Source of the DNA: Herbaspirillum sp. RTI4
GTDB lineage: Bacteria > Pseudomonadota > Gammaproteobacteria > Burkholderiales > Burkholderiaceae_D
NCBI RefSeq assembly: GCF_034313965.1
Contig: NZ_JAVIWQ010000002.1
Span: 558,001 to 622,000, forward strand
DNA length: 64,000 bases
Direction of reading: 5' to 3'
The notes beneath the pieces were generated by a model that did not search any database, was not told where the DNA came from, and saw only the letters and a list, made by a program, of their open reading frames with translations. The position numbers and the translations under genes were made by a program. Shown here one piece after another: positions 26,714 to 36,232 of the stretch; position 1 is the first letter of the stretch, and every line of letters starts with the position of its first letter.

Positions 26714-27948
26714 CATACTGACTGATTTGTAATAGCAGTAAGAAAGCCTCTTAAGTCAGCTTCGTTTTTTTTCGTATTCGCCGCCTGCCCCGCCTGCAAT
26801 AACAGTTGAGTCTCCGCCATCGATAATTTGGTAGATATCATGGCTTCACTAATTGGGTTCCACAATAAATGGTGCCAAATGGGATTAAACAAGTTTAGAT
26901 CAACCTTACTCAATATTGCGACTGCGGCGCTTATGGTATTTCCTCTTTCTATCAGCAAGCTAGCGGCCCTAGCAAAAACCCTTTGTCCAGCGGGACGAAA
27001 TAACAAATGATTTATAGTCTTCGACCGAAATTCGTTGGCGTTCTTTTTTTGGTCAATAAAAACCTGTTTGTATTCAGGGATTTTTGTTAAAAGCGCGTCT
27101 AAATATTCAATGCAATGATTTGCGAAGCTTTCAATATCTGGATCTGACGGCCTTTCAGATTCAAAGTCTTTTCGTTTTAACTGTCCATATAGCTCTTTGA
27201 CGATTTCATATAATCCGACTACGCTCGTTATAGTTGTTGGATTATTTGCTGAAAGGGAACCGGTGCTCGTATAAGAAATATGTTCCCGATTGTCTTCAAA
27301 AAGCCAATGCGTATCAATGATGAATCTCGTCACCACCGCAAATCCGTTATCCTCATCGAGTGCAATGATTCCGGCTGTCGATACCCGCTTGGCTTTTTTA
27401 TTTACGGTCGTAAAGAGCCGTCTTGTGCGTATTTTTCCTTCTGGTGTGGACGCATCATGGCCAACGAATATTGCCGCGACTTCATCGAGACGAGCTGCGT
27501 CATCAGTTTCCCAACTTTGAACCGCGTTCTTAATTCCGGCAACCCTATGCTGTCCATCAATTGCAAATAACTTTTCTGTTCCGCTAAGCTGCAAAAAGCC
27601 CAGTCTTCCGGTAACTTGTTCTTGTTGTTCTATAGTTGCATTTAACGCGTTGGCCTTGAAGCTGACATCTAAGGGAGCCCATGTGGGATTACCATCATAA
27701 ATACCAATAATTATTGCACCCAGAAATCTCTGCTGGTTTGCCAATATATATTTTGCGATTGCTTCAGAGTGTTCGTTAATTGCCTCCCTCTGTATCCACG
27801 TTGAAAGCTGCTTTCTTTCATGAATTTCATCAGGGTCTTTTATTAAGGTCGCGACATCATTTAGCGTTAATGCCGTCACATAAAAATTCCAGTCACCTAT
27901 ATGGGATCGGATCGCAGGCAATAATGTAGTAGTGACGGAATCAGCCAT
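26713..27948 (-). CDS. DndB-like DGQHR-domain protein
   Basis: A 411-residue protein with the DGQHR motif at residues 131-135 (KLFAIDGQHRVAGIKNAV). This motif marks the DndB/DGQHR family associated with DNA phosphorothioation; DndB in dnd clusters acts as a transcriptional regulator. Other family features are the long helical C-terminal half and the FVGHDASTPEGKIRTRRLFT region after the motif. It starts by overlapping the stop of the GIY-YIG gene (TAATG), so the two are translated together. SspE, the phosphorothioate-sensing effector of Ssp systems, uses a related DGQQR motif, so a sensor role here is possible but unproven. Confidence 0.75.
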   Translation of the reverse strand: MADSVTTTLLPAIRSHIGDWNFYVTALTLNDVATLIKDPDEIHERKQLSTWIQREAINEHSEAIAKYILANQQRFLGAIIIGIYDGNPTWAPLDVSFKANALNATIEQQEQVTGRLGFLQLSGTEKLFAIDGQHRVAGIKNAVQSWETDDAARLDEVAAIFVGHDASTPEGKIRTRRLFTTVNKKAKRVSTAGIIALDEDNGFAVVTRFIIDTHWLFEDNREHISYTSTGSLSANNPTTITSVVGLYEIVKELYGQLKRKDFESERPSDPDIESFANHCIEYLDALLTKIPEYKQVFIDQKKNANEFRSKTINHLLFRPAGQRVFARAASLLIERGNTISAAVAILSKVDLNLFNPIWHHLLWNPISEAMISTKLSMAETQLLLQAGQAANTKKNEADLRGFLTAITNQSV

Positions 27949-28436
27949 TAGGAAAATGCTCTCATGACGCGGCTAGTGGTAGCGGCTTTATATTGTTTAT
28001 TAAATGGCGGGCGAAATGCTTCGATCATTTCTTCCTCTAGATTTTCAGCTGCTTCGACAGTGGCGGTCGTCACATAGAAATATCGCAGGTGACCATTCCA
28101 CTGATTTAGCATGCTCCAGATTGCTGGACGCCCGCTGACCGCGAAGTCTTTACCGATTTCTGCAATGTAGGCCGATATTCTATTGTGCAAGCTTGTTGCC
28201 TTGCCAACGTAAAATAGGCCGCCAGCATAATCAAAATTAAAAATATTGGGAGTTGCCACAAAGGCATAAACTCCTGGCACCTTGGGTGCAACATTTGGAG
28301 TTGGGGGGAAATCAAACTGATGCCAGGTTAATGACACTGAAGGCGCGGCCCTCCACGCTGACGGAAGAAACATCATCTCAACTTGATGGATTTTAACAAA
28401 TGCCAAGTCATGTATGGTCGTAGCTGCAGTCGCCAT
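27948..28436 (-). CDS. GIY-YIG nuclease-domain protein
   Basis: A 162-residue protein with a GIY-YIG fold: PGVYAFVATP is followed by FYVGKATSLHNRISAYIAEI, and a later glutamate region (AAENLEEEMIEAFRPPFNKQ) supplies the metal-binding acid and the PPFN end block. GIY-YIG enzymes cut or nick DNA. I use the ATG at 28436; the frame extends to 28547 but has no better start signal. It is the first gene of a two-gene unit with the DGQHR protein, divergent from the RHH gene and the ssp operon. The pair could be a split sensor-nuclease effector; that is inference. Confidence 0.75.
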   Translation of the reverse strand: MATAATTIHDLAFVKIHQVEMMFLPSAWRAAPSVSLTWHQFDFPPTPNVAPKVPGVYAFVATPNIFNFDYAGGLFYVGKATSLHNRISAYIAEIGKDFAVSGRPAIWSMLNQWNGHLRYFYVTTATVEAAENLEEEMIEAFRPPFNKQYKAATTSRVMRAFS

Positions 28437-28693
28437 TAAATAAACAATCTCCGTCGAGTACCGTCTCGGCCAACCGATTCGATTTTTATTGTTAAATTTG
28501 CAATAGACCAATTTACGAAGCACCGTTAAATTGGAAAACGCATTCAATTTGTTATCTGCGGATGATAGTCAATATATAAACCCGCCGCAATCTAATCGAA
28601 AATTTCGCACAGAAATATGCGCTTCCTATTTCTGCATCACCGCCATCATAGTCCACCCGACGGCTATAGACAATATGACTAATTTACTTGCAT

Positions 28694-28737
28694 TGCTAGC
28701 ACATATAGCATTAATATCATTGCTATGTATGCTAGCA
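28694..28737. promoter_or_regulatory. Large dyad, probable operator for the RHH protein
   Basis: A 17-base arm, TGCTAGCACATATAGCA (28694-28710), and its opposite arm TGCTATGTATGCTAGCA (28721-28737) match at 15 of 17 positions around a 10-base spacer. The dyad ends 16 bases before the ATG of the small ribbon-helix-helix gene and lies in the region from which the GIY-YIG/DGQHR pair is divergently read. Confidence 0.7.
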
Positions 28738-28753
28738 CTTACTGAGTAAATTT

Positions 28754-28960
28754 ATGCCTCGAGCAAAACAACGCCAATTGAAGATAGCAACTGACATGGC
28801 TTCGGCTAAAACAGTTTTTTTAAGAGTACCGCCTGAACTTCACGCCGCACTGATCATGGCCGCAGGAGTTGAGCAACAGAGGCGGGGTGAAAGAACTAGT
28901 GTAAATTGGCTAGCGACGAAGGTGCTGGCCGAAGCCATGGACTTTGTCGTCTCTGATTGA
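28754..28960 (+). CDS. Small ribbon-helix-helix DNA-binding protein
   Basis: A 68-residue basic protein. After a charged N-terminus (MPRAKQRQLK), residues 18-62 follow the Arc/CopG ribbon-helix-helix pattern: strand KTVFLRVPPELHAALIMAA, a charged turn QRRGERTSV and a second helix NWLATKVLAEAM. Such proteins bind DNA as dimers and commonly repress their own promoter. The large dyad just upstream is the natural operator. It precedes the first ssp gene by 187 bases and may regulate the operon. The fold call is by pattern. Confidence 0.65.
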   Translation: MPRAKQRQLKIATDMASAKTVFLRVPPELHAALIMAAGVEQQRRGERTSVNWLATKVLAEAMDFVVSD

Positions 28961-29147
28961 AGCCACTAAGCGCGACTATGGCCTTACTCACTGGCTGAGT
29001 ATTCGAGCTTTTAGCCGGAGCACTCTATACTATGTGATCTATGAATATGATGTGATTAAAAGCTAAAAAATATTTTCCAAACACATCCTTACGAATTTGT
29101 AATTAGCAGTTAATCTGCCGCACTCTATCTTTACGTCCGGGTTCTAA
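28961..29147. other. Probable ssp operon promoter region
   Basis: A 187-base AT-rich stretch between the RHH gene and the DUF4007 gene. It contains a small dyad ACTCA-CTGGC-TGAGT at about 28986-29000 and two CACTCTAT words (about 29020 and 29120). I see no unambiguous -35/-10 pair. Confidence 0.4.
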
Positions 29148-30122
29148 ATGTCAAAAGTCCTTACCAATTTGCAACCTGCTGATTTCAACCAGCCTCTTGA
29201 AAAAGCCTCCCGCTTTCGTTTTTCGGGCCATCAGTCATTTTCATTACGCATTGCATGGTTACCAAAAGCGATCAAAGAAATTTCCAAAGGACATGATCCA
29301 CTTACTGATATCGATCTAGGCATCACCTCAATGGGTCTTGGTAAAAACATGGTCGAGTCACTTCGGTGCTGGATAGAAGCATTCCAGGTTGCTACAAAAG
29401 AAGGCTCGGATTGGAAGCTTACGCAAATTGGCGAGCTGATATTTTCTCCAAAAACTGGCCAGGATCCATATTTAGAAGACCATACCTCTAATTGGTTACT
29501 TCATTGGCTAATTTGTAGTAACACCTCCTACACTCTTTTTGCTTGGGAATGCCTTTTTAATCGTTGGCCAACCACTGAATTCAGTGCCGCGGAGGTTATG
29601 ACCGCATTTCGCCGAGAATTTGAGAAAAACAATAGAGAGGCTTCCCCGGTTACCTTAAAACAGCATTGGGAGGTTTTTCTCCACAGCTATCGGCCTCCTC
29701 GTGGAGGAAAAGGTGAAGATCACTTGGATAGTGCGCTTTCAGCGCTCGGATTAATTCGTGAGGTCGGCGAAAGGCAAAATTCGCAGGGGAAATGGGAGCC
29801 GCTTTATTCTTTCGATATCGGTCAAAAGGCCAGTATTCCGCAACAACTTTTTGCGTTTTTTATTCATGACTGGTGGAACCGCAAATTCCCTGCAGAAAAG
29901 ACCGTTTCGCTTCAAGAGATTGTTTCGGGCGAACACAGTCCTGGCCGATTACTTAAGCTGCAGGAAAAGGAATTGCTGTTACGGATCGAAAACCTTGCGC
30001 ATATTTATCCAAAGGTTTTCAAACTTACAGAATCAGCAAATGTAAGGCTGCTTCAGAGACCGACAACACAGAGTGGATACGAAGCTCTCATAACTGCTTA
30101 CACGAACCCAATTTTTCTTTGA
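29148..30122 (+). CDS. sspB: DUF4007 protein, SspB-like (phosphorothioation)
   Basis: A 324-residue protein of the DUF4007 family, recognised by FRFSGHQSFSLRIAWLPKAI near residue 22, followed by TSMGLGKNMVESLRCWIEAF. In single-strand phosphorothioation systems, the DUF4007 protein is SspB, reported as the nickase that opens the strand for sulfur insertion. The gene order DUF4007, large P-loop protein, PAPS-reductase-like protein is the sspBCD core. sspC begins three bases after the stop. It is first in a seven-gene operon. Confidence 0.82.
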   Translation: MSKVLTNLQPADFNQPLEKASRFRFSGHQSFSLRIAWLPKAIKEISKGHDPLTDIDLGITSMGLGKNMVESLRCWIEAFQVATKEGSDWKLTQIGELIFSPKTGQDPYLEDHTSNWLLHWLICSNTSYTLFAWECLFNRWPTTEFSAAEVMTAFRREFEKNNREASPVTLKQHWEVFLHSYRPPRGGKGEDHLDSALSALGLIREVGERQNSQGKWEPLYSFDIGQKASIPQQLFAFFIHDWWNRKFPAEKTVSLQEIVSGEHSPGRLLKLQEKELLLRIENLAHIYPKVFKLTESANVRLLQRPTTQSGYEALITAYTNPIFL

Positions 30123-30125
30123 CCG

Positions 30126-33100
30126 ATGCCTACTATAAAAGCCAAATTCGAGGAACAACCGATTTCCTCCCTTCTGCAGATCCATCCCCGGTTCATGCGG
30201 TCGGCGCATCTTGAACGTGACATTCAAGATCCCAGATCCTCGCAGGCTTACATTCTTACTCCAGTTGCTCGGCAAGCGTTAGAGCGTATCACGGAAGGTT
30301 TTCTGCCAAATTCCACCCAACGCGCATGGCGTATCGCCGGAGACTACGGCTCGGGAAAAACTGATTTTTCGTTGGCCCTCGCTCGGGTCGCCAAAGGGGC
30401 AAAGAATGAGCTACCCAACGATATTCGCAAATTCGTCGGCCGCACTACATTTTTTCCAGCGATGGCCACGGGCGACAATGAGCCGCTCGGGATAACTATT
30501 CTTCGCGCACTTAACGTGCCCTGGGAGCACAAACGCCAGCCGTCTACAGAGGACGTTCTCGTTGCCGTTCGAACTGCGGTAACTAAAGCGCGGAAAAGGC
30601 AGCATGGAGGCCTACTGCTCATTTTAGATGAATTGGGGAAAAATCTTGAATACGCGGCCAGAAACCCAGAGCACGACGATATTTTTCTGCTGCAGCGGTT
30701 GGCAGAAGAAGCTAGTCGAAGTGGCGAAAAGGCGTTTATTGTTGTGGCGATGCTTCACCAAGGCGTTGCCGCATATGCTTCAGGATTGGACTCCGTCTCG
30801 AAAAGGGAATGGGACAAAGTAGCTGGGCGCTTTGAAGAAATAATTTATGCTCAACCGACCGAACAAGTAGCCGCATTAGTGGCGGCGACCTTAAATGTTC
30901 AAACTGACCGACTTCCGCAGGTGATTCAAAAGGAGTCACACGCAGCCATGCGAGCCGCCCTCACTGCAGGACTTTATGGATCGGTTGCCGCAGAGTCCCT
31001 ATTGGATCTCAGCGCCAAAATTTTCCCTCTTCACCCTACAGTCCTCCCAATTCTTATCCGTACGATGAGAAAATTTGGTCAGAATGAGCGATCACTTTTC
31101 AGCTTTATTTCATCCGGAGAGCCATTAGGTCTGCAACATCACATTACGAGAAAATTCGGTGATGCAGACTATTATCGTATGTCGAATTTATTCGACTATG
31201 TCCGCTCAAACTTACTCCCCACAATTACCGCTGGCAACTCATTTACTCATTGGGGTGTGATAGAAGCTGTTTTAGCGTCGACAGCGATCGAAAGTCCAGC
31301 GGAAGATGCTGTTCTGAAATCTATTGCGATGTTGAGTCTACTTGACGCGCCGGATCTTCCATCTACGGAAGAGGCTATTAAGCTAGCAATCGGGGGAAAT
31401 CGCGAAGCCACTACAGTGGCGATTAATAATCTTCGCGTCAGAGGGGTCGTTTATGAGCGCGGTACCGTCCGGGGACTGTGTCTGTGGCCACATACCAGCG
31501 TTAACCTTGATGAAACTTTCACTCAAGCAACGGAGGTGACATCAGATCGTGGGGATGGTATTCGCGGGTTATGCGATCACATCCAATCAGAAACGCTCGT
31601 CCCCCGTGCCTATTACACGGAAACGGGAACATTGAGATATGCTGATGTGCAAATTCTTTCAGTGGTCGACTTAGAGGCTCGTTTTGCGAATTTGCCAAAG
31701 CTTGATGGCAAGGGTGCCGACTTAAATATTTACGTCGCGCTACCGGTCGACGTTAATCAATATAACAAAGCTCGAAAATTCCTCATCGCCAATTCTGAAA
31801 AAATACCCAAGGGGTCTTATATAACCTTGGCGGTGCCACAGGGGATGGCGATTAAAGCAATGGCGGATCTTATAGCGTGGAAATGGGTGAAAGACAATGT
31901 ACCTACATTGTCTGGGGACCGTTATGCGCGCGAAGAGGTAACTCGTCAAATTAATCTGGCAGAAAAACAAGTTCGGGCGAAACTGGGCGGCATTGATAAC
32001 CTTGCCGTCTCCAATGGGAAACGTCTGGACTGGTTCTACCACGGCGCAGAATCTCCCCTGCGTCTGCTTACAGGAAGGGAGCTTCTGACTTTTCTTGGTG
32101 AAGAATGCCGGCGCATCTACACCGCCACGCCCCGAATCTTAAATGAACTGATAAACCGCAGATCTCCATCCAGCGCTGCCGTCGGTGCACGAACAAAGCT
32201 CGTTGAAGCGATGACCACATCGCCAGAAAAACCAAACCTCGGACTAGATATAACTAAGCGTCCACCAGAAATGGCGCTTTACCTATCGATTCTTCAGCAT
32301 GGTGGCTTTCACGTCGAAACTGAAACTGGCTGGATGTTTCGTTCGCCCAAAAAACGTGACGATCATTGTAATCTGCTACCGGCACTCGACCTTATTACCA
32401 AAACTCTTCAAGCAAAGGGAATAGACGTACTTATTCCTTTGCCCGAAATATTTGAAGCACTATCACGCCCTCCGTTCGGAATTCGAGAAGGCCTTCAACC
32501 ATTTATTGTCGCGATTTACCTGGCCACTCATCATCAGCGTGTTGCACTGTATGAAGACGGCACTTATCTGCATGAGGTCGGTGGTGAAGCCTTCCTCCGG
32601 TTAATGAAAGAACCCCAATATTTTCATTTGCAGTATTGTGAATTGGATATTGTCCGTGCGGAAGTTTTAAATAGCTTATTAACTCAACTTCAGATTGATC
32701 CAAGAGACGCATCTAAAACCGATTTGCTGGATTTAATCCGACCCTTGGCAATTTTCATTAGTCGAGAAGTTCCAGAGTACGCTCGCAAAACACATACTCT
32801 TTCAGCAACGGCATCTACTGTACGTGCCGCTCTTCTAGATGCGCGAGAGCCTATTAAACTTGTTTTTACTACACTTCCTTCAGCATGTGGCCTTCCACCA
32901 ATCGACAAGGGCGGTTTGAAGAATCCCGAAGCTTTTGCCGCAGGCTTAAAAAACGCGCTGCACGAAATTCGAACTGCCTACCCTAATCTAATACAGCGTC
33001 TAAGTAACTCCCTAACTGCCGCGTTCAAAATAGAGAATTCTGCGCCTAAGGCACGCGAAAACATCATGGATCGAGCCGCGCAATTAGGCGCGGCTGTGAC

Positions 33101-33527
33101 CGAGCCAACACTAAAGGCTTTCGCTTTGCGCCTTTCAGATAAAGCGCTCGGTCACCGAGAATGGGTTGAATCTATCGCCAATTTGCTTGCTAGAAAATCA
33201 CCTGAGCGATGGACAGATAAAGACGAGATGGAGTTTAATCATCAATTGGAACTCGCATCCGCCAAATTTTTGCGTACGGAAATGGCGCTTATTGGTACCA
33301 CGAAAAAATTAAATGGGCACGCCTGCAGAATTGCTATAACGAAGAGTGATGGTACTGAAATGGGCGAACTTATTAACTGGGACGGAATGGATGACGCTCG
33401 TATTGCGACTGCGGAAATCGCCATACAAAATATTCTTACTCAGCATGGCCGTTATGGCATGGCCGCCGCTATGCGAGCCATATGGGACCGTCTTGAAAGT
33501 GAAAGCAACGCAACAAGGAAAGTATGA
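30126..33527 (+). CDS. sspC: Large P-loop ATPase, SspC-like
   Basis: An 1133-residue protein with an N-terminal P-loop ATPase domain. Walker A is GDYGSGKT at residues 72-79, Walker B LLLILDELGKN at about 163-173. The rest is largely helical with no domain I can name; it has the general look of the large P-loop ATPases of defence islands (SspC, PglY/BrxC-like). In Ssp systems SspC provides the ATPase needed for phosphorothioation. The stop overlaps the next start (ATGA). Confidence 0.78.
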   Translation: MPTIKAKFEEQPISSLLQIHPRFMRSAHLERDIQDPRSSQAYILTPVARQALERITEGFLPNSTQRAWRIAGDYGSGKTDFSLALARVAKGAKNELPNDIRKFVGRTTFFPAMATGDNEPLGITILRALNVPWEHKRQPSTEDVLVAVRTAVTKARKRQHGGLLLILDELGKNLEYAARNPEHDDIFLLQRLAEEASRSGEKAFIVVAMLHQGVAAYASGLDSVSKREWDKVAGRFEEIIYAQPTEQVAALVAATLNVQTDRLPQVIQKESHAAMRAALTAGLYGSVAAESLLDLSAKIFPLHPTVLPILIRTMRKFGQNERSLFSFISSGEPLGLQHHITRKFGDADYYRMSNLFDYVRSNLLPTITAGNSFTHWGVIEAVLASTAIESPAEDAVLKSIAMLSLLDAPDLPSTEEAIKLAIGGNREATTVAINNLRVRGVVYERGTVRGLCLWPHTSVNLDETFTQATEVTSDRGDGIRGLCDHIQSETLVPRAYYTETGTLRYADVQILSVVDLEARFANLPKLDGKGADLNIYVALPVDVNQYNKARKFLIANSEKIPKGSYITLAVPQGMAIKAMADLIAWKWVKDNVPTLSGDRYAREEVTRQINLAEKQVRAKLGGIDNLAVSNGKRLDWFYHGAESPLRLLTGRELLTFLGEECRRIYTATPRILNELINRRSPSSAAVGARTKLVEAMTTSPEKPNLGLDITKRPPEMALYLSILQHGGFHVETETGWMFRSPKKRDDHCNLLPALDLITKTLQAKGIDVLIPLPEIFEALSRPPFGIREGLQPFIVAIYLATHHQRVALYEDGTYLHEVGGEAFLRLMKEPQYFHLQYCELDIVRAEVLNSLLTQLQIDPRDASKTDLLDLIRPLAIFISREVPEYARKTHTLSATASTVRAALLDAREPIKLVFTTLPSACGLPPIDKGGLKNPEAFAAGLKNALHEIRTAYPNLIQRLSNSLTAAFKIENSAPKARENIMDRAAQLGAAVTEPTLKAFALRLSDKALGHREWVESIANLLARKSPERWTDKDEMEFNHQLELASAKFLRTEMALIGTTKKLNGHACRIAITKSDGTEMGELINWDGMDDARIATAEIAIQNILTQHGRYGMAAAMRAIWDRLESESNATRKV

Positions 33528-34375
33528 CTGAAAAATCAACTGGATCCCCCATCACATGGCCCGAAGATCCATCATTAGTACGGCACATACTGAGTCTCTC
33601 AGGCGGGAAAGATAGTGCCGCGCTCGCCGTTCATCTCCGTGATCGAGTTGAGAACATTGAGTATATTTTTCATGATACTGGCAAAGAGCTTCCAGACACG
33701 TATGAATATCTTGAACGATTGGAAGGTTATCTGGGGCAGAAAATCGTTCGCACGACATTTGGGACAACTTTCGATCATATTCTTAGAATAAAAGGAGGCA
33801 TGCTTCCTTCAACACATCGGCGGTGGTGTACCGACCTGATGAAACTCAAACCATTCGAAAACTATATTGGTGATGATTTTTGCATAAACTATGTCGGTAT
33901 CCGTGCCGATGAAGACCGTGTGGGATACATCAGCCACAAACCTAACATTCGTGCAGTTTTCCCGTTTCGAGAAGACGGAATTGCCTATGAAGGTGTTCAA
34001 CGCATTCTGGAAGAGTCAGGGCTAGGCATGCCTCCCTATACAGAATGGGGTAGGACCCGGAGCGGTTGTTTCTTCTGCTTCTATCAACAAAAAATTGAAT
34101 GGGTTCGGCTTAAGAGACGCTATCCCGAGCTATATGAAGAAGCAAAATCTTACGAAAAACCTAATCACATAAACGGAAACGTCTTTTATTGGTGTGGAAC
34201 CGAGTCATTAAGCGATTTGGAGCAGCCAGAACGAATGGCACAAATTGAGGGAAACTGGAATAAAGCCCAAATACGGATTGCAAAGCACCAGCCAAATCGT
34301 TCACTTGCCGAAACTCTCGGGGGACTTCATGTAGAGCCCAGACGTCGAGAAGGCTGCTTAATCTGCCAACTGTAA
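33524..34375 (+). CDS. sspD: PAPS-reductase-like protein SspD (DndC-like)
   Basis: A 283-residue adenylate-forming PP-loop protein. The motif SGGKDS sits at residues 26-31 (ILSLSGGKDSAALAVHL). Paired cysteines at 182/185 (GCFFC) and 278/281 (GCLIC) can hold an iron-sulfur cluster, as in DndC. The family activates the DNA backbone and transfers sulfur received from a cysteine desulfurase. Here the desulfurase is encoded at the end of the same operon. Start and stop overlap the neighbours tightly on the upstream side. Confidence 0.85.
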   Translation: MTEKSTGSPITWPEDPSLVRHILSLSGGKDSAALAVHLRDRVENIEYIFHDTGKELPDTYEYLERLEGYLGQKIVRTTFGTTFDHILRIKGGMLPSTHRRWCTDLMKLKPFENYIGDDFCINYVGIRADEDRVGYISHKPNIRAVFPFREDGIAYEGVQRILEESGLGMPPYTEWGRTRSGCFFCFYQQKIEWVRLKRRYPELYEEAKSYEKPNHINGNVFYWCGTESLSDLEQPERMAQIEGNWNKAQIRIAKHQPNRSLAETLGGLHVEPRRREGCLICQL

Positions 34376-34397
34376 TACCACTTTCAAGCGGGAAGTC

Positions 34398-36230
34398 ATG
34401 CTGACACAAAAAAAGGGTGAGAAATGGGTTCGCCTACTAAGAAACTATAGTCCAGTCGGCGGCAATGAGGCGATGCAAGCTGAAACCGTAGATTCACTAT
34501 CAAAATTTCTTGGTATCTCGAAGCTCGCATTCACGCATCCCGCTCGTCAGAAAATACTCGATTGCTTCCCCGAAACTGGTTCGTTTCGAAATATTGTATT
34601 AACCGGGACGGCAGGAGATGGTAAGACGTCCCTTTGTATCGATCTCGTAAAAACGCTAGAAGGCACATCAAGCAGCACCACAGATGGAATCAAAACTATT
34701 CAAGTGGAAACAGCAGATGGACCAAAGCACATCACATTAATTTACGATGTCACCGCCTGGCGAAATCAAGCACGGGTCCGAACTAGTGGCGAAGATCTCG
34801 CTGTTTTAACTGAAATGGCCGCTTCGGTATATGGAGACACAAATAAATTCTTTGTACTTGCCGTCAATGATGGGCAAATGCATGAATTATTTCGTTCCCT
34901 TCCTATTGATACAAGCGAAAACGTTCGAAGACTTGAAAAGGATCTGATTGCGCTTCACGCCCAAGGCGTAAGAGATCAGGGGGAACGCCTAAGGTTAATT
35001 AATCTCAGTCACGTCCGAAGCGAAGAAATCATGGCGCTCTGCCTGGACGCGATATTGCAACGTGAGGAATGGAAATGCTTTGAAGAGGAGCCTGATAATC
35101 CGCTCTTTGCTGAAGGGTCATCGCTTCGCAAAAATTTTATGTTGCTTAATACGCCGGAGCTTCGGGCTAAGCTTCTTATGTTTGCGCAAATTGCGGATAT
35201 GACCGGTTATCACTTTCCGATAAGAGGCGTTTTTTGCTTACTTGCCAATGGCTTACTGGGTCACCCCGACGCCAAGGATGGCGTAATTCGGCCAGGAAAA
35301 GAAGCTGCTCAGCTACTAAAGAAATCAACCCACTACAAGGCAGCGCTCCATCGCACACTTTTCGGTGAAAATTTAAGGGAAAGTACGCGTAACAAAAGGA
35401 GTGTATATCGGTTTTTTTCGATGCTGCATATCGGAGAAGAAACAACGAATGACCTTGACGAATTATTTGTATTCGGAACGAGAGATTCCAGTCTAACTGC
35501 CGCATATGACGATTTGGTCGCACCCGATCAATTTGATCAGCGCAACCCCCAATTTCATGAAATGCTCAATCAATACATTCGAGGAGATTTAGCAGACGAA
35601 GGTGCTACCGAAACATTTTTATCGGAGCTTGCCGTAGAACGCCGTAGGGTATTTTTATATGCAAGTCTCGACCAATTAGAAAAATATCACCTTTGGCAAA
35701 CGACTGTATTTCATCACGCTGGCGAATATATTAAAGAAATTTTAATTCCGCTCGAAATCGGAAAACGACCAGCACGCCCGCATTTACGAAAAATCGCTTC
35801 CGGGCTTAATCGTATTTGGACGGGCTTATTGTTAGCGGAGAACGCAAATGAAATTTATTTTGCTACCGGCTTAGATCTAACAACCTCACCTGTTAGCGAT
35901 ATTTTACTTCGTCAGGCAGATATCAATGGTGACGAACCGGCATTGGAGATTGCCCTAAACGAAAATAGCCCCATTCCTAACGTGATTCTTTCGACAAATG
36001 GGCGCTCATTCACATTTCGCTTAACATTGCCACGTTACGAATTTCTTTGTCGCGTAGCTGATGGTGCAATGCCATCAAGCTTTTCTCGAGAATCGTCATC
36101 GGACTTTATGTCCCTAAAGCAGAGGTGTTTACGTGATCTTGGTATTAGAGCGAGCACGCATACCCTGAACCTCATAGAGGTTCAGGACTCCGGGATCATT
36201 CATAAACGTTCCATCCATTTCGCAGAATAA
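34398..36230 (+). CDS. sspF: P-loop protein, SspF-like (DndF/DptF-like)
   Basis: A 610-residue protein with Walker A GTAGDGKT at residues 70-77. It is the first of three genes that mirror dndF-dndG-dndH in order, size and motifs. When coupled with sspBCD this trio is the SspFGH restriction module, reported to damage DNA lacking phosphorothioates and to suppress phage replication. The ATG at 34398 has a GGGAAG site very close to it; a later start near 34473 cannot be excluded. sspG follows two bases after the stop. Confidence 0.75.
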   Translation: MLTQKKGEKWVRLLRNYSPVGGNEAMQAETVDSLSKFLGISKLAFTHPARQKILDCFPETGSFRNIVLTGTAGDGKTSLCIDLVKTLEGTSSSTTDGIKTIQVETADGPKHITLIYDVTAWRNQARVRTSGEDLAVLTEMAASVYGDTNKFFVLAVNDGQMHELFRSLPIDTSENVRRLEKDLIALHAQGVRDQGERLRLINLSHVRSEEIMALCLDAILQREEWKCFEEEPDNPLFAEGSSLRKNFMLLNTPELRAKLLMFAQIADMTGYHFPIRGVFCLLANGLLGHPDAKDGVIRPGKEAAQLLKKSTHYKAALHRTLFGENLRESTRNKRSVYRFFSMLHIGEETTNDLDELFVFGTRDSSLTAAYDDLVAPDQFDQRNPQFHEMLNQYIRGDLADEGATETFLSELAVERRRVFLYASLDQLEKYHLWQTTVFHHAGEYIKEILIPLEIGKRPARPHLRKIASGLNRIWTGLLLAENANEIYFATGLDLTTSPVSDILLRQADINGDEPALEIALNENSPIPNVILSTNGRSFTFRLTLPRYEFLCRVADGAMPSSFSRESSSDFMSLKQRCLRDLGIRASTHTLNLIEVQDSGIIHKRSIHFAE

Positions 36231-36232
36231 AA

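Noticed and set aside
28531..28749. 72-codon frame before the RHH gene
   Set aside because: It is read through the large dyad and promoter region and has no domain; the dyad explains the region better.
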